Assembly: GCF_024868665.1 (NCBI RefSeq)
Contig: NC_079904.1
Location: forward strand, 22,623,325-22,687,324
Direction of reading: 5' to 3'
From: Triplophysa rosa
Taxonomy: Eukaryota > Chordata > Actinopteri > Cypriniformes > Nemacheilidae
DNA: 64,000 nucleotides
The translations under genes were made by a program, and so were the position numbers. Of this stretch, positions 12,255 to 23,700 are shown one piece after another. The number at the start of each line of letters is the position of its first letter. Position 1 is the stretch's first letter. The notes under the pieces are model-generated. The model was not told the DNA's origin, searched no databases, and was given only the letters and a program-made list of their open reading frames with translations.

Positions 12255-13222
12255 TTTGTGTATTCCTCATTGTCTCGGTCGCACCTTGCATCCTTATGTT
12301 TCTCCCAGTCTTTTCCGTGTTTGCAGGTAGTCGATAAAACGATATCATCCCTGTTATGTATATGATACAAAGCATTTCTGGTTTCAGAACCGATACCGGT
12401 CAGATACCTCTTCCCTTTGAAGACCAGCAAGTATTTCCGTGAGGGAGGCACATTATTAAGTGTCAGATAACCTTTATCTCCTCCATTCTGAGGATGGTCT
12501 TTGGAGAACAGCGGGAGGGACACGTCAAAGTGCGGCCTGAAGTTGTCCGTGTCCGCGCTGGCCTTGGCCAACATGGCTTGGCCGATATCAAAGCCCAGCT
12601 CCTCCGTGTAATCGGGCCACGTGCCGGAGTACAGGTTAAAAATGAGATGGTTCCTCCCCTCGTACCACAGAGCGAGGCTTTGAATCCTGGCTCGGACGTT
12701 CTGGACGTACTGAGAGGACAGCTGGTCCCTGTCCAAAGTGTCTATGCTGAGCACAAACAGGCAGGCCTCATTAGGGTCTGTCGTGTAGAAGCGCGACTCC
12801 TCGATGGCCGCCAGAATCTTCTGGTAGCTTTCCGAGGGTGCTTCGCTTTTCTGCGGGGGGTAGACGTAGATTTTAAAGCCCCGCTCGCAGCGCCGGAAGT
12901 CAAAGCAGGTCTCCATGCGACATCGTCGGCTCTTGTAGATGTTCTTCTGGATTTCTCGCCTCTCACGTGGAGACGTGTGCTGATGAAGGAGCAGGGGCCC
13001 GTCCTCCTCCTGCTCGGCCTCGCCCAGGTACGTCTGCCGGGGAGGCTCCACCGATTCCGGCCAGTGAGGTGTCCGGGGTTGGATACCAGGAACGTGGGAG
13101 ACTCTGTAAAGCTCGGCACTCTCCTGGTTCTGGAACTCACCCATCTGGATGCCCCACAGGTAGGCTAGTAGCAGGGTACAGGCCCCCACGGATACCAGCA
13201 GGTATCGCTTCTTTGCCTGCAT
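12255..13222 (-). CDS. ext1c: EXT1-like heparan sulfate copolymerase, first coding exon (partial gene)
   Basis: This is the first coding exon of an exostosin, a Golgi/ER type II membrane enzyme that alternately adds GlcA and GlcNAc to heparan sulfate chains. The ATG at 13220-13222 opens a frame starting MQAKKRY, as in vertebrate EXT1. Residues about 7-24 form the signal anchor. A variable acidic stem follows, then the conserved Cys-rich start of the GT47 exostosin domain (CRMETCFDF, about residues 102-110), [26 protein letters not shown] and [20 protein letters not shown]. The exon stops after CDRDNEEYT plus two bases of a codon, at a GTAAGT donor just below 12255, the same place where mammalian EXT1 exon 1 ends. 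The stem differs strongly from canonical EXT1, and the linkage to ints7/dtl differs from human EXT1 on 8q24, so I infer the third fish paralogue. Family is certain; paralogue letter is not. Later exons were not found below 12255. Confidence 0.88.
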
Positions 13223-14960
13223 GTGGACGGCGAGAAGCGGGACAGGAGAAGAAGGAAGCGAAGAGGGTTGACAGTAAACCCACGGGACCAGCTCACAGGA
13301 TCAGCTCTCATACCAGTACTGGCATTCTGAATCTACACAGACACACAGAGAGGTGCAGGGTTATATTAGCTGTACATAGGCTAAAACTAGATTTACTGCC
13401 AATGGCAAATACAGCCTGAGGTCACTGTAAAAAAATATGATTTAAAACGGGAGATACACACAAGGTTTTAGGGTTTCAAAAGTTATTAACAAAAGAACAC
13501 GGAGGCAAAAATAAATCATATCAAAAATTGAGTTTTTATGACACTTCTATACAGCCTTTAAAAGGAAATATATTTAGTTTGGTTGTAACTTGTAATCATT
13601 TACTGACAATATTAAGAATATTCATAGATTTTGTTTTGTTTGTTTGTTAACTTAAATTGTTCACATACATGAGAAACAGAGATGCTTTACCTTGGTCACC
13701 TGTTGACGCGTCAGTCATCCGGAGCTTCAGTGATTCTCAACTGTTATCATATAACTCAAGTCAGCTCAGCGCATTTTTAGCTTTTGTGTAGAAGTATTTG
13801 TGCGCCATTCTTTGCATTTCAAACGCAAAGACTTTGATGCTGTATGCCAATGTTTCTGATACTAAAGCTGTAAGTAAAAGTAGCAGAAACACATGTGTTG
13901 TCCATCTCCATTACCCTGATATACCAGCGTGAGGATTATTGTATATTTCTAACTGTGATATTTCTAACTTCATGTCGTTTCGGCAGAGACATGACTTTTT
14001 AAAAATCCCCTCCAATCACATTCTGCGATAAATGCACGTGTAGTCCGGGTGCATCGTTGAATCACAGTCCACCGATATTGCGCATCTCCACGTATTTCCA
14101 CAGTTGAACAGCAGTGCGTTATTTACTCATTCCTTTAAAACCAAAAGCCTGTTTATTGCATTGAAACCGTTCGGCGCGTTCTCTCTTTGTGAGTCTGCAA
14201 GTGTAAGGTTCAAATCCGTTTCGACATCATCTGCGCTCAACTTGGGTTTGCAACTCTCCAAGACCAACGTCGTGAAACTTCTCCTCGCGCCCCTCATGGT
14301 CTCATTCAAAAAATCCCAAATAAACACAGATAATCCACCTGGACCACAGGTTCATAAATCCTATCCTCTCAGCCAAACTGGTTTGATGTGAAGTTTGTCG
14401 ATCACTGTCTGATCCACTGAGACGATGCGCGCAACGTTTCGATACCCATCCCAGACAAGTGCGAGCACCAAACCCTAATAAACACCCCAGTTTCTCCTGC
14501 ACGACATGATAACCCTCACTTTTAATACGCCTACAATTATCTCATTCCTGCGTTTCCCCCACCGTGAAAGGCACTTGGCATGAAAGTTATCGGTGTTGCC
14601 AACTGAACGTCACGCCGCTCGCGTCACTTCTTTACAGAAATGACCCTGCGAAAACACCCACTCCCTCTATTGCATGCGACTATAAATAATACACGTCCGC
14701 GTCTTCGCCTTCAGCATCCACAGGCTAGCAGAATGATGGAGAGATGCAGAAAAGAGTTAGGGAATCCGCTCGGCATCTCTGCGCCTCTTGTCTCTGTTAT
14801 TGGTGAAGGATGCGCTCACGGGGTGCGCTCTGGAGGAGAGAGATGGTCAACGGGACCGTCGATCATCACAGAAGAGACTGTTAAAAGAAGTGTGTGGCAC
14901 AGATAGAAGAAATATAGTACAGACGCGCAGACACGAGGAAAGCATGGCACGGTGACGCGC
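13223..14960 (-). promoter_or_regulatory. Upstream region of the EXT1-like gene
   Basis: This is the sequence upstream of the EXT1-like start codon, on the minus strand. A CpG-richer patch lies at about 14560-14960 and may mark a promoter or non-coding first exon. Several short open frames cross it but none resembles a protein. The 5' UTR structure cannot be fixed from sequence. Confidence 0.3.
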
Positions 14961-16473
14961 AGGGCACTACACCGAGACTTTCAACATGATGCATAACGAA
15001 ACGATGTTCGCATTCATGTTTACAGTACACACGCAAAATTCCATCATTCAATTCAGTATGGTGTTTTTTTCACATTTCATTATACACACTTATATACTGA
15101 ACTACTGTAAAGGATGTGACCCATTCGTCACTCATGAAAATGACATTAATCTCATCCATAACACTTAATGGAAAGATGGTCTATCTTTAAATCATTACAT
15201 AAATAATGTGTTTACAAAAATGTTTGCATATTTTGTAATAAAACAGCCTTAGCTATTCAATTTCTACTACTCTCAATTTTTCTAATGATAAACTATTGCG
15301 TCCACTGGAGTTTGTTCCCTGCCGTTGGTTTTGCGCACGCAACAGTGCAATTGCCACACAAACAGCTAAATAAAACCTTTGCTGTGTGTTATATTGTGTG
15401 ACATTTACACACAAAAGACTAAATATGCGTGTGTGTGTGATGCATGTGAATAAAAGTTCATAGAAAATGAAATGGTTTGAATATAACAATCATTTGACAA
15501 GTGGGATGCGCTTTCGCGCTTGGGGTAATGCAAGGTAGATGTTGCCATCTGGTGGTGGATTTTTCTGTGATAAAGTAGAGACTAAATTACATTGCATTGT
15601 CAATTTTGAGCATAATTCTAAATAAATGTAGTTGGCAGTCGTGCCACATATAAAAGCTTCAGAAAGTTTTCAGGATACATTTGTAGTGTGTTGAGTTTGT
15701 TGAGTCGGAGGGCCAACTCAAACACCACTAATGCATAGGGGTTAGTTTTAATAACAGGCACTTTAAAATGTACGTTTTGGTCAAATATTCAGTAAATAAC
15801 TGGTTTTATCAACTAATGAAATATATGGAATGCACTTTTGACTTTAAGAGCTGGATTCAACTGGTGTCAAAGATTATAGTTTGTCGTGGAAAGCCTTTCT
15901 CTCCCTGATGTGATTTCTAGAAGAGAAGCAGGGCTGTTCTGTATTGAATATTTCAGCAAGGCTTTGACCTGTCTGTGGATCACACGAATGTCCTTGGGCG
16001 GCTGTTACAGCTGCCTAAATTAAAATGGGCTTGTGGGTATCAGGGCAGAAAGTCATCCTTCTAAACGAGAAAGCAAATAAACAGCCACCATGGCTCTTAC
16101 CATATTTTCCCCACAATTTTTGTGATCTCAATTTACCATCAAATGGATTACTCTTATAGAAACACAGTATTGTTATGTTGTAATTGTGATTTTTGTGCGA
16201 AACGTGTGCGTTTCTGTGTGGATGTCTGTAATTGAGAGCTGTCAATGTAACCTGAATAAGCAGTAAAATGGTGTGTGTGTTGGAGTGTAAATCTCATTTC
16301 TCCTCATTTCTCTCTCTCATTGGTTCATTACTCTCAGTGTGACTGGCTTTGGCATCAGTCGTGGCCTGTGCCAGCTAAACTAACAATCACAGTGGAATCT
16401 TGGTTCTCCTAGCCCCACAATGTTTCCCTTTTGTATTACTGTTTTATATAATATTCTTCAAAATGTATATGAA

Positions 16474-16498
16474 TATATATATATATACTGTATATATA
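16474..16498. repeat. (AT)n microsatellite
   Basis: Alternating AT run broken by a single CTG. Confidence 0.8.
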
Positions 16499-16923
16499 CC
16501 ACTGTGGAAAAAAATTAAGAGACCATAAGGCCATTTTTTATTTACTATTTATAGGAATGTGAGGAGGTAAAATGACCATTTTTGTTTCATTCTGTGAACT
16601 ATTAACTATATTTCTCCTAAATTTCAAATGATAAGATTTGAATTTATTTGCAGGAAATGAAAACTGGAGAAACAGGTGAAAATAACAGAAAAGATGTTAT
16701 TGAAAATGCTGCAAAGAAACTAAGTTCATATTCACTTTTAAGCAATACAACAGTAATATTTGTACATGTATTTCGTTTTTTTTAAATGTGAAAACCTCGA
16801 TTTTTATTTCATGTATCTTGTCATTTTGTCAGTCTTTCACATTGCTGTTGGATGACTTTTGTCCATCCTGAGGTTTGATAAACAGACACTGGACTGGAAC
16901 GGACTACATCTACACCGAAAAAA

Positions 16924-17230
16924 TCCCAGTAATTTTACAGAATTTTATTGTTATTTTTTACAGACTTTTTAAAAATACGGTAAGACTGCAAATTTACAAG
17001 AAAAACAGGAAATAAAAATGTTATTTTTACGGTATATTTCTGGTGCCCCAGCTGCCGAAAAATTTCCGGGATTTCTACGGGATTTTTTACAGTCTGTTTT
17101 TGAAATACGCAAGCCAAAAATGGTCAAATTACAGAAAAACACTGCAAATTTACTTAAATGTAATATTACAGGAAAACTATTTCTGGGGTCCAAGCTGTCA
17201 GAAAATTTCTGTTTTTTGGGATTGTTTTAT
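16924..17230. repeat. Dispersed poly-T/TTTACAG repeat, copy A
   Basis: Contains ACTGCAAATTTACAAGAAAA and a CCAGCTGCCG core; the same unit occurs in inverted orientation at 19592-20420. The open frames across it are repeat-derived, not genes. Confidence 0.5.
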
Positions 17231-17450
17231 ATTGTAGAAATGCTTATTAAGCTTTCTTCATTTTCCCCCTTGCCTTTATACATATTTCTTTCAAATTCAC
17301 CTGAAGAAAACTGTCTTGGAATTTTTAAACCAGCCTTTTAAATTCAATGTAAATAAAAATCTCAAAAGCATTTTGGAAAGCTGTATGAATGACATTAAGC
17401 TGTATGTCACCAGTTTTACGTAAATACAGTTAATACATTTTTTAAATATA

Positions 17451-18472
17451 CAGACATGCTCAAATTTGTTGGTACCCTTACAGCTCATTGAAATAATGCT
17501 TCATTCCACCTGAATATTTACGAAATTAAAAGCTATTGTATCATGTATACTTGCATGCCTTTGGTATGTCATAGAATAAAGCAAAGAAGCTGTGGAAAGA
17601 GATGAATTATTGCTTATTCTACAAAGCTGTTCTAAAATGTTGTGGACACAGTTGTTGGTACCCCTTAGAAAAGATAATACATAATTGGATTATAGTGATA
17701 TTTCAAACGAATTCGTTTCTTTAATTAGTATCACACATGTATCCAATCTTGTAATCAGTCATTCAGCTGATTTGGTGTTGTTTGGTGTCATTGTGTGCAC
17801 CGCACTGAACATGGACCAGAGAAAGCAAAGGATAGAGTTGTCTGAGGAGCTCAGAAAGAAAATAATAGACAAGCATGGTAATGGTAAAGTCTACAAGACC
17901 ATCTCCAAGCAGCTCGATGTTCCTGTGACAACAGTTGCAAATATTATTAAGAAGTTTAAGGTCCATGAAATTGTAGCCAACCTCCCTGTGTGCGGCCGCA
18001 AGAGGAAACAGACCCCAGATTGAGCAGAAGGATAGTGCTAATGGTAGAAGAAGAACCAAGGATAACTGCCAAAGAGACACAAGCTGAACTCCAAGGTGAA
18101 GGTACGTCAGTTTCTGATCGCACTATCTCAGGATAGAGTCTGCTCAGGAAGAGAGGGCCAAACGACCTGTTAACAGGTGCAGAAGTCTCATTGAGAGCCA
18201 CAGAAAACCTTTGCTTGCAGTGATCGCCTGTTGTTGTGCAACAAAATATTAGGTTAGGGGTCCCATCATTTTTGTCCATGACATTTTCATTTGTTTTATT
18301 ATTTACAATATTATATGTTGAATAAAAAATCTAAAGCGAAGTCTGATTTCTATGAAATATGGAATAAACAATGGTGGATGCCAATTACTTTTTTCAGTTT
18401 TTAGTTATTTCAGAGAAAATTGTGCATTCTTTGTTTTTTGTGGAGGGGTGCCAACAAATTTGAGCACGTCTG
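17451..18472 (+). mobile_element. Tc1/mariner element, internally deleted
   Basis: Inverted ends CAGACATGCTCAAATTTGTTGG and CCAACAAATTTGAGCACGTCTG sit between TA dinucleotides (17449-17450, 18473-18474), as expected for Tc1. It is 1022 bp against about 1.6 kb for a full element, and carries only the transposase start (17811-18023 and a frameshifted continuation). Confidence 0.88.
17811..18121 (+). pseudogene. Tc1 transposase N-terminus, frameshifted and truncated
   Basis: From the ATG at 17811 the frame reads a Tc1-type helix-turn-helix (ELRKKIIDKHGNGKVYKTIS and VTTVANIIKKF) and ends at a TGA at 18021-18023. The next frame continues with MVEEEPRITAKETQAEL, the second DNA-binding half, up to about 18121. 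The DDE catalytic domain is missing. Dead element. Confidence 0.8.
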
Positions 18473-18975
18473 TATATTCTCATTTACAATGTCTACAAAA
18501 ATCTTCAAACGAATGGATTTTAGATGGAGTTCAGCTCCTGTGAATATGTAGCGAAGGGTTGTGAACCATTGATTTAAAGCCATCTGAAAGCCACGGCGTA
18601 GACCAAAACTCATTCATCACCTCGTGTTGCTGAGCATTTCGTGCCTTATACTGAAGCTGTTATAACTCACATTCAACTGCAACACTTTGTTTTATATTGT
18701 TTTCCATAAACCTGCGAACACGTGCACACGCACATATTCACAAACACTCAGAAATTCAATAAACCTGAGGCAACAGTGCCACAAAACAGACAATAATAAA
18801 TGTTTGCTCTGCTTTAGGTGAGGAATGTTAAACTGTTTTTTTGGTTTTGTTCTTTCATTAAACTTATATTTGATGTTTTGTTTCTCAGTGTTTGGCTAAC
18901 AATCATCATAATCTATCAACAATAAGCAATACAGTGGGGTCCAAAAATCCCTGACTACTTGTGAAAAAGTTTCTC

Positions 18976-19078
18976 ATTTTAAAAGAAGATATTTTGAAGA
19001 ATGTTGGTTACCGAACAATGGCGGTACCCATTGACTTTCATTGGTTTTATGTTCATACAATAGAAATTAATGGGTACC
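18976..19078. repeat. Fragment of TTAA-ended palindromic MITE
   Basis: The central part only: an AGAAGATATTTTGAAGAATG arm and a TACCCATTGACTTTCATTG hairpin side. It lacks both ends. Confidence 0.45.
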
Positions 19079-19591
19079 ATTAATCATATCGTTCATCATA
19101 TCATTGATCATATCAAAATATGTTTATGTTTTAAGGCAAAATGACCTTGTTAAATCTTGTTTTTGGAAAAAAAAAGTGTAGGTGTTATGGAACATATTGA
19201 CTGACATACAACTGTGAGAATACTCGAGTTAAACAAGCTCAGTTTAACCACAAGAACACATTTCTTGGTACCTAATGTAACATTAGTTAGTTCTACTTTA
19301 ATGGCTCAAAGTTTTCCATCATTTCAATTTGTTTAATTCAGCAAACGTATCATCGGATAGAAGTGTTCATTAGATGCACCATCCGGGCATTTTTTTCATA
19401 CTGAGGATTCAGACATGCTACCTTTTTCACTCACTGACTTTTGAATGATACAAGGGAGGTAATATTAAATATAAATCAGTTTACATGCAAATGCTGACTG
19501 GCTAATGCCCCCACAAGAATGCCTAAAGAGTTTCTCTCGTGCACCTTTTAATAGAGCACTAAATGCGGAAGAGTTTACATTTAGAGTAACA

Positions 19592-20420
19592 CTTACTGTA
19601 AAAAAACACCGCTTGGGTAGCTGTCAGAAATATACAGTAGGCTAACGTAAAATAATATTTTTTCCTGTAAAATCACAGGATAAAGATATATAATAAATTG
19701 TTTCCCCTGTTTTTCTTGTAAATTTGCAGTCTTTTGCTGTAATTTTACAGTTTTGACCATATGTGACCCTGGATCACAAAACCAGTCTTAAGTAGCACGG
19801 GAACATTTTTAGTAAAAGACAAAAATACATTGTGTGGGTCAAAATGATCGATTTTTCTTTTATGCCAAAAATCATTAGGATATTAAGTAAAGATCATGTT
19901 CCATGAAGATATTTTGTAAATTTCCTACCTTAAATATATAAAAACTTTATTTTTGTGAGTGGATGGTCTGCCACAGTGCCCCTGATTAACAACTTCAAAG
20001 GCAATTTTCTCAATATTTAGATTTTTTTTGCGCTCTCAGATTCCTGAGCTTTAAACGGTTGTATCTCAGCCAGATATTGTCCTATTCTAACAACTCGTAT
20101 ATCTATAGAAAGTTGATTTATTCAGCTTTCAGATTATGTAAAAATCTCAATTTCGAAAAATTGACCCATAAAACTGGTTTTGTTGTCCAGGGTCACATAT
20201 TTTAAAAATAAATTGTAAAAATAAAACTTTGTTAAAAAATAGATTTTCTGCCAGCTGGCGCACCAGAAATAAATTGTTATTCCCTGTAAAATTACATGTT
20301 TCCCCGTTTTTTTTGTAAATTTGCAGTCTTTTTCTCTACTTATTTCAAAAATACATCAAAATCTGTTATAAAACAGTCAAATTTATGTGGAAAATCTGTC
20401 AAATTACACAAGGATTTTGT
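19592..20420. repeat. Dispersed TTTACAG repeat, copy B, split by a MITE
   Basis: Inverted relative to 16924-17230, sharing the TTCTTGTAAATTTGCAGT and CCAGCTGGCG motifs. A TA-flanked MITE (19762-20197) interrupts it. Confidence 0.5.
19762..20197. mobile_element. TA-flanked MITE (ends TGTGACCCTGG)
   Basis: Ends TGTGACCCTGGATCACAAAA and TTTTGTTGTCCAGGGTCACA lie between TA dinucleotides (19760-19761, 20198-20199). It is 436 bp and non-coding. TA duplication suggests a Tc1/mariner-type MITE. Confidence 0.8.
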
Positions 20421-20581
20421 TTTGTTTGACACCAAATTTTGTAGGTAAAATTGTTTTACTGATGAGGGCCACATTCAGCTTCATGTTAGACTATCATAAA
20501 AATGTCAAAATGATGTAGCATTACAATATTGTAGCATTTATGGATATAACTCAAGTATGTTCGAGTCGTTTGGACAAATAT

Positions 20582-20587
20582 TTTATT
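20582..20587 (-). terminator. Probable ints7 polyadenylation signal
   Basis: An AATAAA hexamer on the minus strand lies about 135 bases past the ints7 stop codon (20721-20723). It is the nearest canonical signal seen, implying a short 3' UTR. Inferred from position only. Confidence 0.5.
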
Positions 20588-20720
20588 AAGCAGCATACAC
20601 AGTGTCAAGCTGGTATACATAGAAAAATGTTCCCAAAAAAAGTTTACCTGTTATAAAGGTAAACATGAGATATAACAAAACCTTATAAATCAGTAATAAA
20701 TACAGGAAGAGAATGAGAGG

Positions 20721-23700
20721 TCACTGGAAGCGGGTGAGAATGTTCCTCTGAGGGCCCGACTGAGATCCAGTCTGTTGCTGCTGTTGTGACTGATGTCGCA
20801 GCTGCTGAGAATACGGATCTTCCAGAGACTTCACCGATACGGTGGTTTTAGGTCCCGTCTTCCATTCCACGCCACTGGTGTCTACAACTGACGCCTCAAC
20901 AGACACGACGTGGGTGCCCAGGACGGAGAAGTTGAGAAGGAACTGTGTGCTGAAGTAATCGTTATGAGGCTCTACCTTCTGCTCGATCTCATTCGTCTTG
21001 GAATCAAGAGGAACCTAAAATCATGCATGAGAAAACATTACTACTGTTAAGATAGGAACAGACCATCAACTCATGTATGGGTTTAAATATTTAATGTTAG
21101 GACAAGAGTCAAAGGAGAAAAACATATTTACCTTAAAGTCGGGTCCTGGTTTGGTCTGTAAGGTAGAACTCACTTTAAGACACACAGCCTGAATCTTCCG
21201 GAACAATCCTGGAGACGAGCCGTGCTGGACCACTCCTTCCACCTTCAAAGTCAACTGCTGGTTGTTCTGCACTGGGATGGGCTCGTTGGGTGTTCGCGGG
21301 GATGGAGAGAGAGCAAGCTACGGCAACAAAAATATTTCAAATGTGTAAATAACACAAAAGATCTGAATGCATGAAGCGTAATGAGATGACTTACTTTAAT
21401 ACTGGTGGACTGGAGCTTTTGAAAGAAATATCTCTGGAATGACAGCGGTACCTTCAAAAGGGCTATGACAGCACCACAGATGCATCCAGTGTGCTTAAGA
21501 CACAACCAAACAAGAAGCCAATTTCAAATGAATGTATTCGCACGTCAAAATTCAGCAATGTTGGCACGTCTGTGAGGTTGGCCATGACATTCAACATTAC
21601 CTGGTAAGAGACGGGAGGGTGCTTCCTGCTCAAGTTTTCCACTTCCTCCAGGACGCGATTGAACACAGCCAGCATCTTAAGCTCATACTCGCTCTCTGCT
21701 AGAACAGAGCCATGTGTGCCAAACTCCTGAAAACTGAATGAGAGAAATTGTATGAACGGAGTGGCAAAAACACATTTGCTTCATTCTAACTCTCCTAAAA
21801 TTTCTGTCATTAGTCAATGATAATCTTCCTTTACCTGCTCATATCCAGGGCTGTACGGTGCGAAATCTATGTCGCACATGCAACGAAACAAATCGGTCTG
21901 TGCTAAGAATACATTTAATAGTGCGCGCGCTATACTTCGACAAATATAGTTCGAGGACGTGAACTTCATCCACCGAGTTTATTTTACGAGCATTTCACTG
22001 TTTGAGTGAAGCTACTGTCAAACACACTGAAACTCGAGCGTCTTTGTGACGACCCGCCAAAATAAAAGTCTGCTTAACTTGAACCAGATGATAAAATAAT
22101 TCACTTGTATACTTATAAACTGTAGTAAACACGATAGTATACTTTAATATTTAATATAGTTTATTTACTACAGTATTAAATATACTATAGTACACAAGAA
22201 TTTTACTGCAGTTTAATGTAGTGAATACTATAGCATACTATGGTATTTTTATGGACAAAATGCATTTACTACTGTATAGTAAAGCAGAACTCGAATTTGG
22301 GAAAAACTAAAAATTGGCCCTAATTTATCCATTTGTATAACGTTAAGGTCCTTTTTCAGTTACCTGTCTATTTATGTGATGACCTGCACTTGATAACAAA
22401 CGTATACTTTGGCATGAGCTACAAAACTTTAAACCTCTGTAGCACCGGTGCTATGTGCAAAAAAAGTTAATGTACAGCCCTGCATCTAATTCATAGTTTT
22501 GTTTGATCAATCATGCTGTATTCCTATCGGCCACGTGACATGCGATGTGCTCCATTACAGGCAGTTTTACAGGTTTGGAACAAGCAAAATAAAAACTTGA
22601 TTTGCTTTTTCTAAATAAAATAAAAAACCCTGTCAGTGAAACCAAAGAAACGTGCAAATCAGTTTCAGGTGAGATGTTTTTTTAACGTTAATAATAGCAT
22701 TAGATTATATTATCTTTTAACTAGCTAAAATATAAGATGTAACGTTTATGAAAGAGTGCGAAAAGTGTTCTCTTATCTTACCTGGCAGTGTGTGGATCGA
22801 GTATTAAAGCCTCAATGACGTATGACACAAGCAGGCAGCTTTGCTGTTGTCTGACAAAAGTCTTAAAGAAAGTACAGCAGGAGGTATTACAACGTTTGCC
22901 AAAAAACTAACTGGGTACTACATAGTGTGAAAATTTATAATACTATAAAAACAGTTTCAATGATCGTAAAAGATGAAAATACTTCTTTAAGGAGCCAAAC
23001 TGAGGGAGCTACACAATATAGGTTAGCGAGTCCAAGGTATACCATGGTGTGAAAAAGTCTAAACACTAAAATTTCCCGTAATACCGTTCCTGAGGTAGTT
23101 TTTTATGTCTCCTCAAAGACAGAATTGTTTGTGCTTAATATGTTGCTTGCTCATCTGCCCTTAATTTATTTACATTTATAAATGCATGTATGCATGCAAG
23201 CAAGCTGCAAATGTTCCAAATATTTTGTGTTGCTTAAAAATAACATATTTTTCTGTCACGATTATGAAATTTGGCTGATGATTAATTGTCTAATAAATCA
23301 TTGCGATTATGACGATTAATTGTCTGTTTTAGAGCTTTGACTTTTAATTCTCATACATTTTTTATTCAGCTTTGAAACGACCATATTGTCTGAATATAAA
23401 GACGATGTTCTTTTTCTTGGAAATACATCGGAAAAAATTGGGTCATCATACTTAAGGTTTAGGCTTTTACCTGTCAACAATACAACCGCCAAATACTTGT
23501 AAATGAAGTAAATTGATCAGGAGTGAATTGAAGCCACCATTAAAATGCTATCAGGCATAGAAAAGCTTCTAGTCTGTTTTTTTCTCACTTGCAAGACTAC
23601 AATAAAAGTTTACTTGTGTGTTAATGAGATTTTGGTAGACTGGTTTTCACACTGAAATAATATTAAATTGTACTGCAGGTTATTTTTATGGTATATGCGT

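Larger units (their letters stand above)
14961..20720. other. Spacer between the EXT1-like gene and ints7
   Basis: No gene was recognised. It contains an AT microsatellite (about 16474-16498), a Tc1/mariner relic, two inverted copies of a poly-T-rich repeat, and a TA-flanked MITE, listed separately. The rest is AT-rich unique-looking sequence. Confidence 0.55.

Noticed and set aside
12742..13140. 132-codon minus-strand open frame
   Set aside because: Wrong-frame shadow within the same EXT1-like exon.
12494..13168. 224-codon plus-strand open frame
   Set aside because: Antisense shadow of the EXT1-like exon; GC-rich coding DNA on the other strand explains it.
16500..16560. CACTGTGGAAAAAAATTAAGAG, resembling a Tc1-type end
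   Set aside because: The opposite end is missing, so the element cannot be delimited.
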